Shown in pieces: positions 9,070-17,378 of a DNA stretch of 64,000 nucleotides. How positions within the stretch are numbered: position 1 is the stretch's first letter; every line of letters begins with the position of its first letter. The position numbers were made by a program, and so were the translations under genes. Source of the DNA: a bacterium 1xD8-48 (GTDB lineage: Bacteria > Bacillota > Clostridia > Lachnospirales > Lachnospiraceae); NCBI GenBank assembly GCA_009917455.1, contig QZDS01000016.1:1-64000 (forward strand), in the 5' to 3' direction. The notes under the pieces were generated by a model. It had not been told where the DNA came from. It was given only the letters and a program-made list of their open reading frames with translations, and ran no database searches.

Positions 9070-9946
9070 ATAAGGCGTTTGCCGTGGCAGAGACCGTCAG
9101 GTGGAACTGGCGGTTTCTGTCAGTTTAAAAAGGTCGGTAAACGCCTGTTTTATGCCGGTTTTCCGGCTCTGGCCCCGTGGCCCCGTTACCGCCCCATACA
9201 GCCCTTTTGGAGCGTTTATGGCTGTCTCCCCAAGGACTTTCCTAAAATCGGATTCTGGGGCGTTACGTTGCGTCACAGGGGCAATCCTGTCAGGGGTACC
9301 AGCCCAGCAAAGCCGCCCCTGACACAGCCGCCTGCCGGATGCTTGGGATACGAACATGGGGGCTTTTATACGACCCCGCATGAAAGTGCCTAGAGTGTGT
9401 TTGAAAATTGCCTTCTGACAGGAATGAATTCTAGTCAGGATAGAGATACCGGCAGTATGGGAAAGCAGGGATAAGAAAGTATTTCTGTAAGTTATTAAGC
9501 GAGATGCTTTACTATAATTGACAGAAGAAGCAAAGAGGTGTTTTATGGCAGGATGGCGGTAAAAGAAAGAAGCTGGAGGAAGACTGTCATGGCAGCCAGA
9601 GGCGGTAAGTTATCAGCCAGCAGTATGCGGCAGAGGGCAGTAAGCCATCCACAGGCAGAAGGCGCAGTCAGGCGGCAAAGCTATTTGGGGCATACCGCCA
9701 GATGAGCCCGTAAGGCGGCGGCCGTCATTTCAGGGGTATGATGGGACGCACAGGTGCAGACATCGCAGGCATACCGCCCTATACGGGCAGACGCAGGAAA
9801 GGTGTCTGTGCTATTCCAGCTTATGGCTGTGAGGCGTTCTGCCGCTGTCATGATTCACCAAGGGAAAGGCGCATGGCTTTGGGGGTGCTGCCAGTTCAGG
9901 CAGGCGTGAGGCCATACTGCCGGTTTTATGCAGGAAGGAGAGAAAA
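9070..9946. other. 877-bp gap with motif sites, no convincing gene
   Basis: Frames at 9079-9393 and 9738-9968 lack ribosome sites and family features. Just after the DUF4314 gene a hairpin with G-T pairs (about 9090-9118) could act as a weak terminator. The gap contains AGGTCGGTAAA (9131-9141), a word that recurs inverted at 14998-15008, and the ATACGA site pair at 9348-9375, which recurs at 15059-15088. Two polar CAGGGGTAY copies (9291, 9731) are present. A regulatory, recombination or small-RNA role is possible. Confidence 0.5.
9348..9375 (+). other. Paired ATACGA site, copy 1
   Basis: ATACGAACAT at 9348-9357 and ATACGACC at 9368-9375, with GGGGGCTTTT between. The same arrangement, with two bases more spacing, lies at 15059-15088 just ahead of the tyrosine recombinase gene. 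It could be a protein-binding or recombination site. Confidence 0.5.
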
Positions 9947-10522
9947 ATGTTTGATACGGAAAAAATAAAAGAGTTCAGGGACAAGTGCTATCCTTTTTTC
10001 TACTATGATGAGCCGAGCGTGGAAAAGGACGAGGAAATCAGGAGGTATTACAGGCGGGCTCTTGAAGATGTGGAGGGGTATCTGACCGCCCTGCTCTGGA
10101 AGGAGCTGGAAGAAGACGGCTGTACCGGCGCAGGGGTATCCCTGCTCCTGCCTCTTGGGGGCATGCATATCCATGTGGGAGGCGGGATGGACAGTGTGAT
10201 GGAAGGCATGCCGCCGGTGGAGGGAAGGAAGGAGCCGGATATCATGTATACCCCCATAGGCAGGCTTGACTTTTTTACATACAGGGCGGTCATAAGGGAT
10301 AAGGACAACCCGGTGAAGATGCTGTATGGCTGTCTGGGAGATTTCCTGTGGGTAGTGCATGGCAAACTGGCCCTTATGCCAGACGGCCTTAGGGGTATCC
10401 TTAATGGCGGGCGGCTAAGGAAGTATGAGGACTTTGTAATCAATGACCCGCTGAACCTGCACAGGTACGACAGCCTCTGGCAGGGGCTGGATGAGTTCTT
10501 CCGCGGGGTATCCATCTGGTAG
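9947..10522 (+). CDS. Hypothetical protein, 191 aa
   Basis: Unknown family. A soluble protein with a conspicuous glycine-histidine segment, GGMHIHVGGGMD (about residues 72-83), which could bind metal or nucleotide. AAGGAGAG lies just upstream of the ATG. It carries a CAGGGGTAT copy at 10131 and a one-base variant at 10390. It stands alone between a long gap and a double terminator, so it is probably a single transcription unit. Confidence 0.75.
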   Translation: MFDTEKIKEFRDKCYPFFYYDEPSVEKDEEIRRYYRRALEDVEGYLTALLWKELEEDGCTGAGVSLLLPLGGMHIHVGGGMDSVMEGMPPVEGRKEPDIMYTPIGRLDFFTYRAVIRDKDNPVKMLYGCLGDFLWVVHGKLALMPDGLRGILNGGRLRKYEDFVINDPLNLHRYDSLWQGLDEFFRGVSIW

Positions 10523-10594
10523 CCAGCCCCGTAAGGCATCCGTTTGGGGAGGGCAGGCCAGGTAAAAAGGAAAACAGATGATATATGGGGATGG

Positions 10595-10680
10595 AGCCAG
10601 CCGGGCGTTAAGGCTGGCTTTTCCCTTTAAGGGGGTATCCGTGAGACGGCCAGCCAGCGTTAAGGGCTGGCCTTTTCCTT
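10595..10680 (+). terminator. Two similar terminators in tandem
   Basis: AGCCAGCC/GGCTGGCT (10595-10602 with 10612-10619, then TTTTCCCTTT) and GGCCAGCC/GGCTGGCC (10648-10655 with 10665-10672, then TTTTCCTTT). The stems and loops are near duplicates, suggesting local duplication. Confidence 0.8.
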
Positions 10681-10709
10681 TAGTTTTGCATTTTATTTTG
10701 CAATATAAC

Positions 10710-10738
10710 TTGACATTATTAAGATATGAGTTACCATA
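10710..10738 (+). promoter_or_regulatory. Probable sigma-A promoter
   Basis: TTGACA at 10710-10715 with a weak -10 (TACCAT) 16 bp downstream, directly after the double terminator and 34 bp before the next start codon. Confidence 0.5.
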
Positions 10739-10771
10739 ACAGCACCAAAAATAAAAGGAGGTCTTAAAGCT

Positions 10772-11032
10772 ATGAAGCTGAAGCAGGTATTTAAAAAGTA
10801 TGCGGGAAAAATAGTCATTCTACAGCCTGCCATGAGGGATGCCGCCACGGGAAAGGCGTTGTCATTTAAGGTGCTGAAGGAATGTTACAGTGTGCAGGAA
10901 GCCGTAAGCTCCCGGGGGTACTATCACGCCGAGGGCTTTGAGGGGGTGTTCCTATACCCATGTGTGGAGGATGCCGCCATCCCGCCGGAAGAAACGGCGA
11001 GGATGTTCAGGGTCTTGTATGGAAGAGAGTGA
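10772..11032 (+). CDS. Hypothetical protein, 86 aa
   Basis: Small basic-to-neutral protein of unknown family, beginning MKLKQVFKKYAGKIVILQPA. The start is well supported by AAAGGAGGTC. It overlaps or abuts the next gene (6 bp between stop and the preferred ATG), so the pair forms an operon under the promoter at 10710. No cysteine motifs or membrane segments. Confidence 0.75.
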   Translation: MKLKQVFKKYAGKIVILQPAMRDAATGKALSFKVLKECYSVQEAVSSRGYYHAEGFEGVFLYPCVEDAAIPPEETARMFRVLYGRE

Positions 11033-11038
11033 TTGTCT

Positions 11039-11434
11039 ATGGCTGTTGCGGAAGTGGGAAAACTGTTTGATGAGAGTGAGAAAGAGCTGTTTACGGTTTT
11101 AAAGTGTGGGTACCCAAGCGATGAAAGGTATAACGGCACAAAGGAGAAGCTGAGGAAAATCAAGAATAATGCCATAAGGCGGGCGATTGCCATAATGCTG
11201 AATGACCTGTATGACATGGACACGGAAAGGCTGTCAGTGGATATAGCCAAGGTGGTGATTCTGGATCACAATGAGGATATCAGGGCGGAGCCGTCAGAGA
11301 GGATAAAGCTGTTGCGGATACTGTGGTGGATCGTGTCAGTGTATTTTGGCGGCGACAATGAGCTTGCAATGAGAATGTGCAGGGAGGTAAACAGGTTTGG
11401 GCCAGACGGAAGGGATATTGGGCGGCTTTTGTAA
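11039..11434 (+). CDS. Hypothetical protein, 131 aa
   Basis: Unknown helical protein. The ATG at 11039 is preferred over an in-frame TTG at 11033 because GGAAGAGAG lies about 10 bases upstream of it. Rich in Arg and Lys in the first half (KLRKIKNNAIRRAIAIML) with a hydrophobic helix LLRILWWIVSVYF in the second half; it may associate with membrane or a partner. It is co-transcribed with the 86-residue gene upstream. Confidence 0.7.
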   Translation: MAVAEVGKLFDESEKELFTVLKCGYPSDERYNGTKEKLRKIKNNAIRRAIAIMLNDLYDMDTERLSVDIAKVVILDHNEDIRAEPSERIKLLRILWWIVSVYFGGDNELAMRMCREVNRFGPDGRDIGRLL

Positions 11435-11839
11435 GCGGGCAGTGTCTGTCAGGGGTATCAGAGCCTGCTTCCCAGACAGGCAGCGGCATTTTTGGCATCT
11501 TGTTCCCGTTATGTTTAGTTCTGGTGCCTGCCGGGAGTCCTGCCCCCTGTTTTGGCGGTGTGTTTTCAGATGCAGTGGGAGATGCCGTGCCTGCCAGCCC
11601 CAGACGTGGTTTTTATGGGATGCCGCCTGTTCAGGATATTCCCCTGACTGTATGATTTGGCGGCATGCGGGGGTATGGTTTTCCCCGGAAGAAGCCGCCC
11701 CTGCTTTTCATGCAGCAGGTTTTCAGGCTGGCAGGATGATACATGGATTTTTATGCAGTACAGCCGCTGATTCCATGAGTCCAGAGCTGTAATCACAGGC
11801 CGTTATGGAGACGCGGAGAGGATAAGGGGGTATTGATTT
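11435..11839. other. Gap without a recognised gene
   Basis: GC-rich stretch with one polar CAGGGGTAT copy (11450) and a near copy (11668). An open frame at 11397-11792 has no ribosome site and a biased composition (Cys, Trp and Arg-rich), typical of a chance frame. No clear terminator was seen. Confidence 0.5.
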
Positions 11840-12703
11840 ATGGAAAAACAATTTGACCATTATGAGGTGCTTAAGTGGGAGCTTTTTGAGAAGCTGTTCC
11901 CCAAGATGATATATTATGGGGGCGAGGGGGAGCGTGACGATTTTTTCAGGAGCCTGCGTGAGGACGGCCAGAGACTGGCCTTTATGATGTTTGAAGCCTT
12001 ATGCATGGAAGACAAGGTGGACTGCCCGTACAAAACTGAAGATTTTCAGGCAGAAGCCATCAGCAGGGGCAATATCGGCATGGTAAAGATACAGCCGCCG
12101 GAGTGCAGCCCCAAGAACAGCGGCATCCTGAGGGCTTATGTGGCGTATTCTGAAAAGGCGGATGCGCCGCAGGCCAGGCTGTATTTCTTCATAAAGCGTT
12201 TTGCAGGCGGAGAAGCCATCCTCATGTATGCTGACCAGAAAGGGGAAGCTCTGAAAGTGGAGGAGCTTACAGGCCATATGGGAGACATGGAATATGAGTA
12301 CTGGAGGGTTGCCGCCAGTTACGCAAGGATTATCTGCGACAGGATGGCAAAAGAACAGAAGACAGGGAAGGAGTGGAGCAGGGACTGGGCGGCCTTTGAC
12401 TGGGAGGCTGTCAGGGAGAAGCTGGATGGCGGCAGGCATGATATCGGCATTACAAAGGATGAGTGGCTGGAATACATGCAGTGGGTTTCCATAAATGACC
12501 CGGCTGGTTATGAAACCACAGTCATGTGCATCTTTTTAAAGGAGGCGGGTTTTTCAGATAAGGAGGCAGTGTATTTCTCAGAGCATATGGATGAGCTTGC
12601 AGAGCTGTTTAAGAAGTCTGGGAAACTGGACAGGGACTGGCGCAGAAAGCGGAAAAAGGGAAGTGATTCAGGCAAACCAAAGGAAGGTTTTAAGGGTAAA
12701 TAA
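11840..12703 (+). CDS. Hypothetical protein, 287 aa
   Basis: No recognised family. Acidic, helical protein with a Lys/Gly-rich C-terminal tail (RRKRKKGSDSGKPKEGFKGK) that may bind nucleic acid. The start follows AGAGGATAAGGGGG. No polar CAGGGGTAY copy lies within it. It is followed by a terminator at 12811-12847, so it is likely monocistronic. Confidence 0.75.
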   Translation: MEKQFDHYEVLKWELFEKLFPKMIYYGGEGERDDFFRSLREDGQRLAFMMFEALCMEDKVDCPYKTEDFQAEAISRGNIGMVKIQPPECSPKNSGILRAYVAYSEKADAPQARLYFFIKRFAGGEAILMYADQKGEALKVEELTGHMGDMEYEYWRVAASYARIICDRMAKEQKTGKEWSRDWAAFDWEAVREKLDGGRHDIGITKDEWLEYMQWVSINDPAGYETTVMCIFLKEAGFSDKEAVYFSEHMDELAELFKKSGKLDRDWRRKRKKGSDSGKPKEGFKGK

Positions 12704-12810
12704 CTTTTTGGGGAAAGGCAGCCCTGCTTAATGGAAAGGTTTCTGGTGGGCGTAAGGAAAAATATATTGAGCTGGTATAAAAGGCAGCCGCTTTGCTCAG
12801 GGGTATTCTG

Positions 12811-12847
12811 AGGGCTCCGCATAGGATAGATATGCGGGGCCCTTTTA
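12811..12847 (+). terminator. Rho-independent terminator
   Basis: Stem AGGGCTCCGCATA/TATGCGGGGCCCT followed by TTTT, about 110 bp after the 287-residue gene. Confidence 0.8.
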
Positions 12848-12955
12848 AATGCCAATATTTTCTTTGAGCCGCTGTCTGGTTTATACAGGCGGTTCCTGAC
12901 CAGCCTGATACTATCCTGCGGTTTCAAGGTAACAGTTAATTTAAGGCATTCTGCC

Positions 12956-13160
12956 TTGTCAGCATCTGTTCTGATTCTGACTGAAGTGTTTCTGTTCTGA
13001 CGGCATCTGTTCTGATTCTGGCTGAAGTGTTTCTGCCCTGTCAGCATCTGTTCTGATTCTGGCTGAAGTGTTTCTGCCCTGACGGCATCTGTACTGATTT
13101 TGACAGGGGAGGTTCTGTTTTGACGGCATCTTCTCTGATTTTGTCGGCACCTGCTCTGAT
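12956..13160. repeat. 41-bp tandem repeats, about 4.5 units
   Basis: Units begin at 12956, 12997, 13038 and 13079 with a degenerate continuation to about 13160. The first three differ at only a few bases; each contains GCATCTGTTCTGATTCTG and CTGAAGTGTTTCTG. A 41-bp period is not a multiple of three, so coding is unlikely. There are no unique spacers, so this is not a CRISPR. Iterons, a partition site or a recombination-generated minisatellite are the plausible readings. Confidence 0.8.
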
Positions 13161-13493
13161 TTTGTTTTGATGCGCTCTGGCTTGACGGCATCCATGCCGC
13201 AGGATACAGGGCGTGTCATAAGTATATATTATCTGAAGAAAGGTCTGCTGTTTTTGCCTGATATGGGGGTATCAGTTCATGGTGCGTGTGGCCAGTATGT
13301 AAAACGCTTTCAGGAAAAATTATGGATAGTTAATTTGTATGTAAATTCTGCAAATGAAAAATTCACAAAAACTTTCCCCGGCTGTGAAAACGCCTTTTGC
13401 TGGCGGCTTTTACCGGCGTTTTGAAAAAATTTAATAAGCAGGGGAAGTAAAAAACTGAAAGCGTTATATGAAAAGAGGAAAGGGGAGGCGGGT

Positions 13494-14495
13494 ATGCCAA
13501 GGAGCAGTTTTATTTCAGATTTAAAGTATATTGAGTCGGCGGTACGAAGAGGCGTGGTGCCGGAGCGTGGATGTCATGTCTTTGGCAGGCTGGCGGAGTT
13601 CGTGGAGGCCGGTTCTTTTACAAGTTCAAAGAATATGAAGTTCCTGTGCCGGTACTGGAACAGGAGCTATGAGGATTTGGGCAGGATATGGGCAGGTCAG
13701 GGGTACGGGGAAAAGAGGCAGGAGACCTTCAGGGTACAGGCATCTAATCTGGGCAGGATGCTTTACTCGTTATTTCCCGCCTTTTGCAGGGAGCTGTTTG
13801 TGTCAGAGTCAGTTTGGGAAGGGGAGGAAGCTGGTCTGGCGGAAATTGAGATTACCATTGATGCGCTGCAGAACCTGCCGGGACTGCCGGAAGAAATGCT
13901 GGTCGGGGAAGTTGTGTGTTATCCTGACAGTAACTTCCATAGGAAGGGGATTACAGTGGAGGAGTGCAGGGGTACTGTCAGAAAGCTGAAGCCGCTGATG
14001 CGCCAGGAGGTGTTCCGCTACCTTGACGGAGTTGACACAGACCAGCTTAAGTTCATCCTGTCTGTCCTGAAGAGGCCGCTGTTCGGGGCCAGGTCTGTCA
14101 CCTGTGACCCGGAGAAGCTGGAACTGCTTAAGGCGTTTGGCGTATCGGAGCCTGCGGGTATTGCGGAGCCAGAATGGAAAGCGCAGCCAGAGAAAGCAGT
14201 TACTGAGGTTTTGAAGAAAACGTCATATAACCTGCCGTTTGGCAGGCATTTATTGGATATCCTGATGCAGAGGGCAGATGCAAGAGTGACCCATGACGAG
14301 GCAAAAGAGTGGCAGGGCATGGCGGAAAGAGAAAGGGATGCGTATAAAAGAAAGCTGGCAAATTTCCTCTCAGTTTTCACGGAAGAAGGGTTCAGGCGGC
14401 AGATGGCGCATTATAACCCGCTGGCTGTGAGGGAGGTTCTGGAGGGCGGTTATCCTGTGTGGGAAGGGGAAAAGAGCTGCCGGTTCAAGAAGTAA
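13494..14495 (+). CDS. Hypothetical protein, 333 aa
   Basis: I do not recognise it. Soluble, helix-rich, with aromatic and charged residues; no catalytic motif was evident. The last 80 residues are strongly charged. GGAAAGGGGAGGCGGG precedes the ATG. It contains two polar copies (13698 Gln-Gly-Tyr phase; 13977 Arg-Gly-Thr phase). Its position just after the 41-bp repeats would fit a DNA-binding replication or partition protein, but nothing in its sequence shows this. A terminator follows at 14572. Confidence 0.75.
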   Translation: MPRSSFISDLKYIESAVRRGVVPERGCHVFGRLAEFVEAGSFTSSKNMKFLCRYWNRSYEDLGRIWAGQGYGEKRQETFRVQASNLGRMLYSLFPAFCRELFVSESVWEGEEAGLAEIEITIDALQNLPGLPEEMLVGEVVCYPDSNFHRKGITVEECRGTVRKLKPLMRQEVFRYLDGVDTDQLKFILSVLKRPLFGARSVTCDPEKLELLKAFGVSEPAGIAEPEWKAQPEKAVTEVLKKTSYNLPFGRHLLDILMQRADARVTHDEAKEWQGMAERERDAYKRKLANFLSVFTEEGFRRQMAHYNPLAVREVLEGGYPVWEGEKSCRFKK

Positions 14496-14571
14496 GGGGC
14501 TTTGCAGTGCAGGAAAAGGCAGGTATCAGATATGGGTTTCTTCCTATTATATATAATATATAGAAAGTATT

Positions 14572-14607
14572 GAGGGCATTTCTGCACGGGCGGTGATGCC
14601 CTCTTTT
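14572..14607 (+). terminator. Rho-independent terminator
   Basis: GAGGGCAT (14572-14579) pairs with ATGCCCTC (14596-14603), followed by TTTTCC; it closes the 333-residue gene's transcript. Confidence 0.75.
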
Positions 14608-14980
14608 CCTGTCCAGTTACCGCCGCCTGTCAGGGGTACTGCCATACCCTGCGGAAGGGCTGTTTTATGTGGAAAGCCGACGTGCCTGTGGCGGCACCAG
14701 CTCTCCGGGGCGGCAGTCTGCCCCAGCCTGTGGAAGGGATGGCTGTGGAAGCATTAGTGACAAAGGGCGGGCTGTTTTTTCGTGACAAAGTGACTATTCA
14801 CTTCCCCGGCGGGCAGAGTTAACATACGGTACACCGGGATGTCGGAAAAAAGCCGGTTTGTGTCGGAACGCCCTGTAAGGCGCATACAGGCGGTTATGGT
14901 GCTTTGTGTGGAAAAGTCCGGGCCGTTCCCAAACAGCGGCACACGGGGGCTTCAGCGTGGTCATATTTATGCGGCTGTCC

Positions 14981-15008
14981 AGGTCGGAAAATATATATTT
15001 ACCGACCT
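14981..15008. promoter_or_regulatory. Inverted repeat, candidate operator or recombination core
   Basis: Arms AGGTCGG (14981-14987) and CCGACCT (15002-15008) flank an AT-rich 14-bp centre, 118 bp upstream of the tyrosine recombinase start. Confidence 0.45.
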
Positions 15009-15058
15009 TTGCCTTAAAACGGGGGTTTCCCGTGCGGGGCATGGGGGAAGGGCTTCCA

Positions 15059-15088
15059 ATACGAACATTTCCGGCGTTTTATACGACC
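15059..15088 (+). other. Paired ATACGA site, copy 2
   Basis: ATACGAACAT (15059-15068) and ATACGACC (15081-15088), with GGCGTTTT between, in the same orientation as copy 1 at 9348-9375 and 38 bp upstream of the recombinase ATG. Confidence 0.5.
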
Positions 15089-15125
15089 TCTGGTGAGCGG
15101 AGGCAGGAAGGAGGTGAGCCGGCAT

Positions 15126-15710
15126 ATGAACAAGAGATGTGTTGCCCTGACTATGGAGCAGTATGTAAGGAGCATTGAGCTTATGAGAAACGGCTTCATG
15201 CTCTCAGGGGTACTGGTAAAGCCCAATGAGCGCATGGCCGCCATTGAGGTGGTGCAGGCTTCGTTAGGCCTGCGGCTTGGCGATGTCCTTAAGCTAAGCA
15301 TGTCATCCTTTATTAAGGATGGAGGCAGATGGCGGCTGGACATTGTGGAGCAGAAGACCGGCAAGGTGCGCCGGTTTACGGTGCCAGTGGAGGTGTATTC
15401 TTTCATTCAGGGGTACGCCATGAACAGGGGCATCGGCCGCAGCGCGAGGCTGTTTGGCATTTCAGAGCGTCAGGTGGAACGGCACTTAAATAAAGTGTTT
15501 GAAAAGATGGGGCTTCCCCTGCGCCAGTATGGAAGCCATTCCTACCGCAAGTTTTTTGCTACAAGGGTATATCTTGACAATGAGATGAACATTGAGCTTG
15601 TGAGGGTTCTGCTCCAGCATTCCTCTGTTGCCATATCTCAGAAGTATATTGGCATATCGCAGAAGATGGTGGAGGATGCGCTGGCGAAGACGGCCAGCCA
15701 TCTGGTGTAA
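15126..15710 (+). CDS. Short tyrosine recombinase
   Basis: At 194 residues this is only the catalytic half of a tyrosine recombinase, the size of FimB/FimE-type invertases. The catalytic set is visible: Arg50 (GLRLGDVL), His138 and Arg141 (SHSYRKFFA), His165 (LLQHSSVAIS) and Tyr174 (QKYIGIS). The N-terminal core-binding SAM-like domain of full integrases is missing. The ATG at 15126 has AGGAAGGAGGTG upstream; an in-frame GTG at 15093 is less likely. Two polar copies (15205, 15418) lie inside in different codon phases. It may resolve multimers, invert a segment or act on the paired ATACGA sites. Confidence 0.88.
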   Translation: MNKRCVALTMEQYVRSIELMRNGFMLSGVLVKPNERMAAIEVVQASLGLRLGDVLKLSMSSFIKDGGRWRLDIVEQKTGKVRRFTVPVEVYSFIQGYAMNRGIGRSARLFGISERQVERHLNKVFEKMGLPLRQYGSHSYRKFFATRVYLDNEMNIELVRVLLQHSSVAISQKYIGISQKMVEDALAKTASHLV

Positions 15711-15753
15711 GGTTTTAGGGGTACTGTATGGAAAAAGGAAGGGGGAACATGAT

Positions 15754-16482
15754 ATGTTCAGGCTGAAGCAATGGAGCCTGCGGGCGGCGGGAGATGGGTT
15801 TATCGGATGCGGAGACTGTTATGGAAATCCCAATTTTTTTGCCGGGGAATATATTTTTACATCCGCAGTTGTCAGGACGCAGGCAGGGGAGAAAGACCTG
15901 AAGCTGTTTACGCTCTCAGGCAGCTGTTATGTGCTGGAATATGCGGATATAAGCGAAGGCGGTCTGGAGAGTACAAGGGAAGTACTGGCGGGCAGGGGTA
16001 TTGGGATCGATTTAGAAAAATGCATGGGATTGAAGGGGGAAAAGGAAAAGGCTATAATAAAGAAGGCAGAGGGGTTTTTGAGGCCCGGTGAGCTTTATGT
16101 GGTAATGACAGGCGGGCTGGGAGTGAGCGAGGCGTATTTTAAGGCGCAGGACGGCTCCGTTGCGCCCATCCATATCAAAGTGCATACGGGGATGTTTCAG
16201 GACAGCGTCATAGTGGCGGACTGGATGAAAGGGCTGTGCGACTGGAGGATATTCCCGTCAGTTTTCTCAGTACAGCCTTACCACTGGTCAGACGGCCTTA
16301 AGGCGGTGCATATAGAAAACGCCGGGGAACCTTTTGTATTCAAAGGCTCATGTGGTGACATTGTGTGTAAGTCTGGGGAGGTCACTGTCGTGAAAGAGGA
16401 AGATTTTGTGGGGGAAGGGCTGTTTTCGCCCGATACAGTGAATGGAAAATGCCTGTCCTCAGCAGAAGATTTGGATTTATGA
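15754..16482 (+). CDS. Hypothetical protein upstream of the PARG-like gene
   Basis: A 242-residue soluble protein of unknown family. The ATG at 15754 follows GGGGGAA. It is beta-rich in appearance, with several Gly-Asp and Trp-containing turns and Cys near the N-terminus (GCGDCYGNP). It lies 29 bp upstream of the macro-domain gene on the same strand, so the two are probably one transcript. Because PARG-like proteins often reverse a modification made by a partner, an ADP-ribose-linked role is conceivable, but no ART motif is visible. It carries one CAGGGGTAT copy (15993). Confidence 0.75.
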   Translation: MFRLKQWSLRAAGDGFIGCGDCYGNPNFFAGEYIFTSAVVRTQAGEKDLKLFTLSGSCYVLEYADISEGGLESTREVLAGRGIGIDLEKCMGLKGEKEKAIIKKAEGFLRPGELYVVMTGGLGVSEAYFKAQDGSVAPIHIKVHTGMFQDSVIVADWMKGLCDWRIFPSVFSVQPYHWSDGLKAVHIENAGEPFVFKGSCGDIVCKSGEVTVVKEEDFVGEGLFSPDTVNGKCLSSAEDLDL

Positions 16483-16511
16483 TAAAATAAGAAGAAAGGT
16501 TGGCGGCTGTA

Positions 16512-17378
16512 ATGAATAAAAAACCACGTGAGGAAAGAAAAGAAATTTTTGAGGAGACCAGGCGGATTTATGGCAGGGACAGGAGGCTGACGGATTCCAT
16601 ATCTTTTTCCCAGGATAACCAGAGAGTTATAACGGAAGATATGGAGGTGGCGCCACCGGCGGGCAGATATGATGCGCCGGCAAAGGTGCTGGTGTCACGG
16701 AGGAGGTGTCTTGAGGCGGCAGCGGGGTATCCAGGCATGAAAGTCTGCGTGCTTAACTTTGCATCTGCATCAAATCCAGGAGGAGGCGTTGCGAAAGGCT
16801 CCAATGCGCAGGAAGAATCCATCTGCCGGTGCAGTACCCTGTATGCCTGCATTTCAGATGAGACGGCGGTAAGCCGTTTCCACAATGCGCACCGTGAGGC
16901 GTTAAAAGCGGGGCGCATGAGTGCCCTGTATAACAACGACTGCATTTATACGCCAAAGGTCACGGTTTTCAGGGATGACATTACGGAAAAGATACTGGAG
17001 GAAGCCTCTTGGTATGAGACAGACGTGATATCCTGTGCAGCCCCAAACCTGCGCAGTATACCGGGCAATGCAATGAACCCAGATTCCGGCAGAAAAGCAG
17101 TTGCCATTCAGCCCGCAGACTTACTGGAACTGCATAAAAAGCGTATGAGCAGGGTTCTTGATATAGCGGCGGCAAAGGGCGCAGAGGTCATGGTTCTGGG
17201 TGCGTTTGGCTGTGGTGCGTTCCAGAACCCGCCTGCCATCGTGGCGGAAGCGGTGTCAGGGGTACTTGGGGGCTATTTAAGATGCTTCAGGGTTATTGAG
17301 TTTGCGGTATACTGCCAGATGGCAGATACAAGGAATTACGATGTGTTTAAAAAGGTTCTGTCACCGTTATGCAGTTAA
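16512..17378 (+). CDS. PARG-like macro-domain protein (TIGR02452 family)
   Basis: This 288-residue protein matches bacterial-type poly(ADP-ribose) glycohydrolases. The signature GGG-X7-QEE occurs at residues 90-102 (GGGVAKGSNAQEE), preceded by VCVLNFASASNPGGG and followed by ICRCSTLY, as in the TIGR02452/DUF2263 family. It should hydrolyse ADP-ribose chains or ADP-ribosyl links in the cytoplasm. ATG 16512 is preferred; a TTG at 16500 is too close to GAAGAAAGG. It lies directly downstream of an unknown gene and may act with it. In mobile elements such enzymes may protect against host or phage ADP-ribosylation; that role is inferred. Confidence 0.88.
   Translation: MNKKPREERKEIFEETRRIYGRDRRLTDSISFSQDNQRVITEDMEVAPPAGRYDAPAKVLVSRRRCLEAAAGYPGMKVCVLNFASASNPGGGVAKGSNAQEESICRCSTLYACISDETAVSRFHNAHREALKAGRMSALYNNDCIYTPKVTVFRDDITEKILEEASWYETDVISCAAPNLRSIPGNAMNPDSGRKAVAIQPADLLELHKKRMSRVLDIAAAKGAEVMVLGAFGCGAFQNPPAIVAEAVSGVLGGYLRCFRVIEFAVYCQMADTRNYDVFKKVLSPLCS

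Larger units (their letters stand above)
12704..13493. other. 790-bp gap holding 41-bp tandem repeats
   Basis: No gene recognised on the + strand. A minus-strand open frame across it (12508-13191) is just the translation of the tandem repeat and overlaps the real gene upstream. The gap contains a polar word (12798), a terminator (12811-12847), the 41-bp repeats (12956-13160) and a stem AAAACGCC/GGCGTTTT at 13387-13422. The AT-rich stretch 13320-13440 following the repeats would suit an origin or partition site. Confidence 0.5.
14608..15125. other. Upstream region of the tyrosine recombinase with palindromes and paired sites
   Basis: No gene. It holds an inverted repeat AGGTCGG/CCGACCT around an AT-rich 14-bp centre (14981-15008), whose right arm extends to the reverse complement of AGGTCGGTAAA also found at 9131-9141. 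It also holds the ATACGA pair at 15059-15088. One polar copy lies at 14631. AGGAAGGAGGTG at 15106-15117 is the ribosome site of the recombinase gene. The layout suggests control of, or a substrate for, the recombinase. Confidence 0.55.

Noticed and set aside
9079..9393. 104-codon + frame, and its antisense partner, as genes
   Set aside because: No start signal; Pro/Cys/Arg-rich composition is what GC-rich non-coding DNA gives.
11397..11792. 131-codon + frame as a gene
   Set aside because: Starts inside the previous gene without a ribosome site and has Trp/Cys-rich chance composition.
12956..13160. CRISPR array
   Set aside because: Units abut with no unique spacers, and no cas genes are present.
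12508..13191. Minus-strand Gln/Asn/Arg-rich repeat protein
   Set aside because: It is a translation of the 41-bp tandem repeat; the period is not a multiple of three and the frame overlaps the intact gene 11840-12703.
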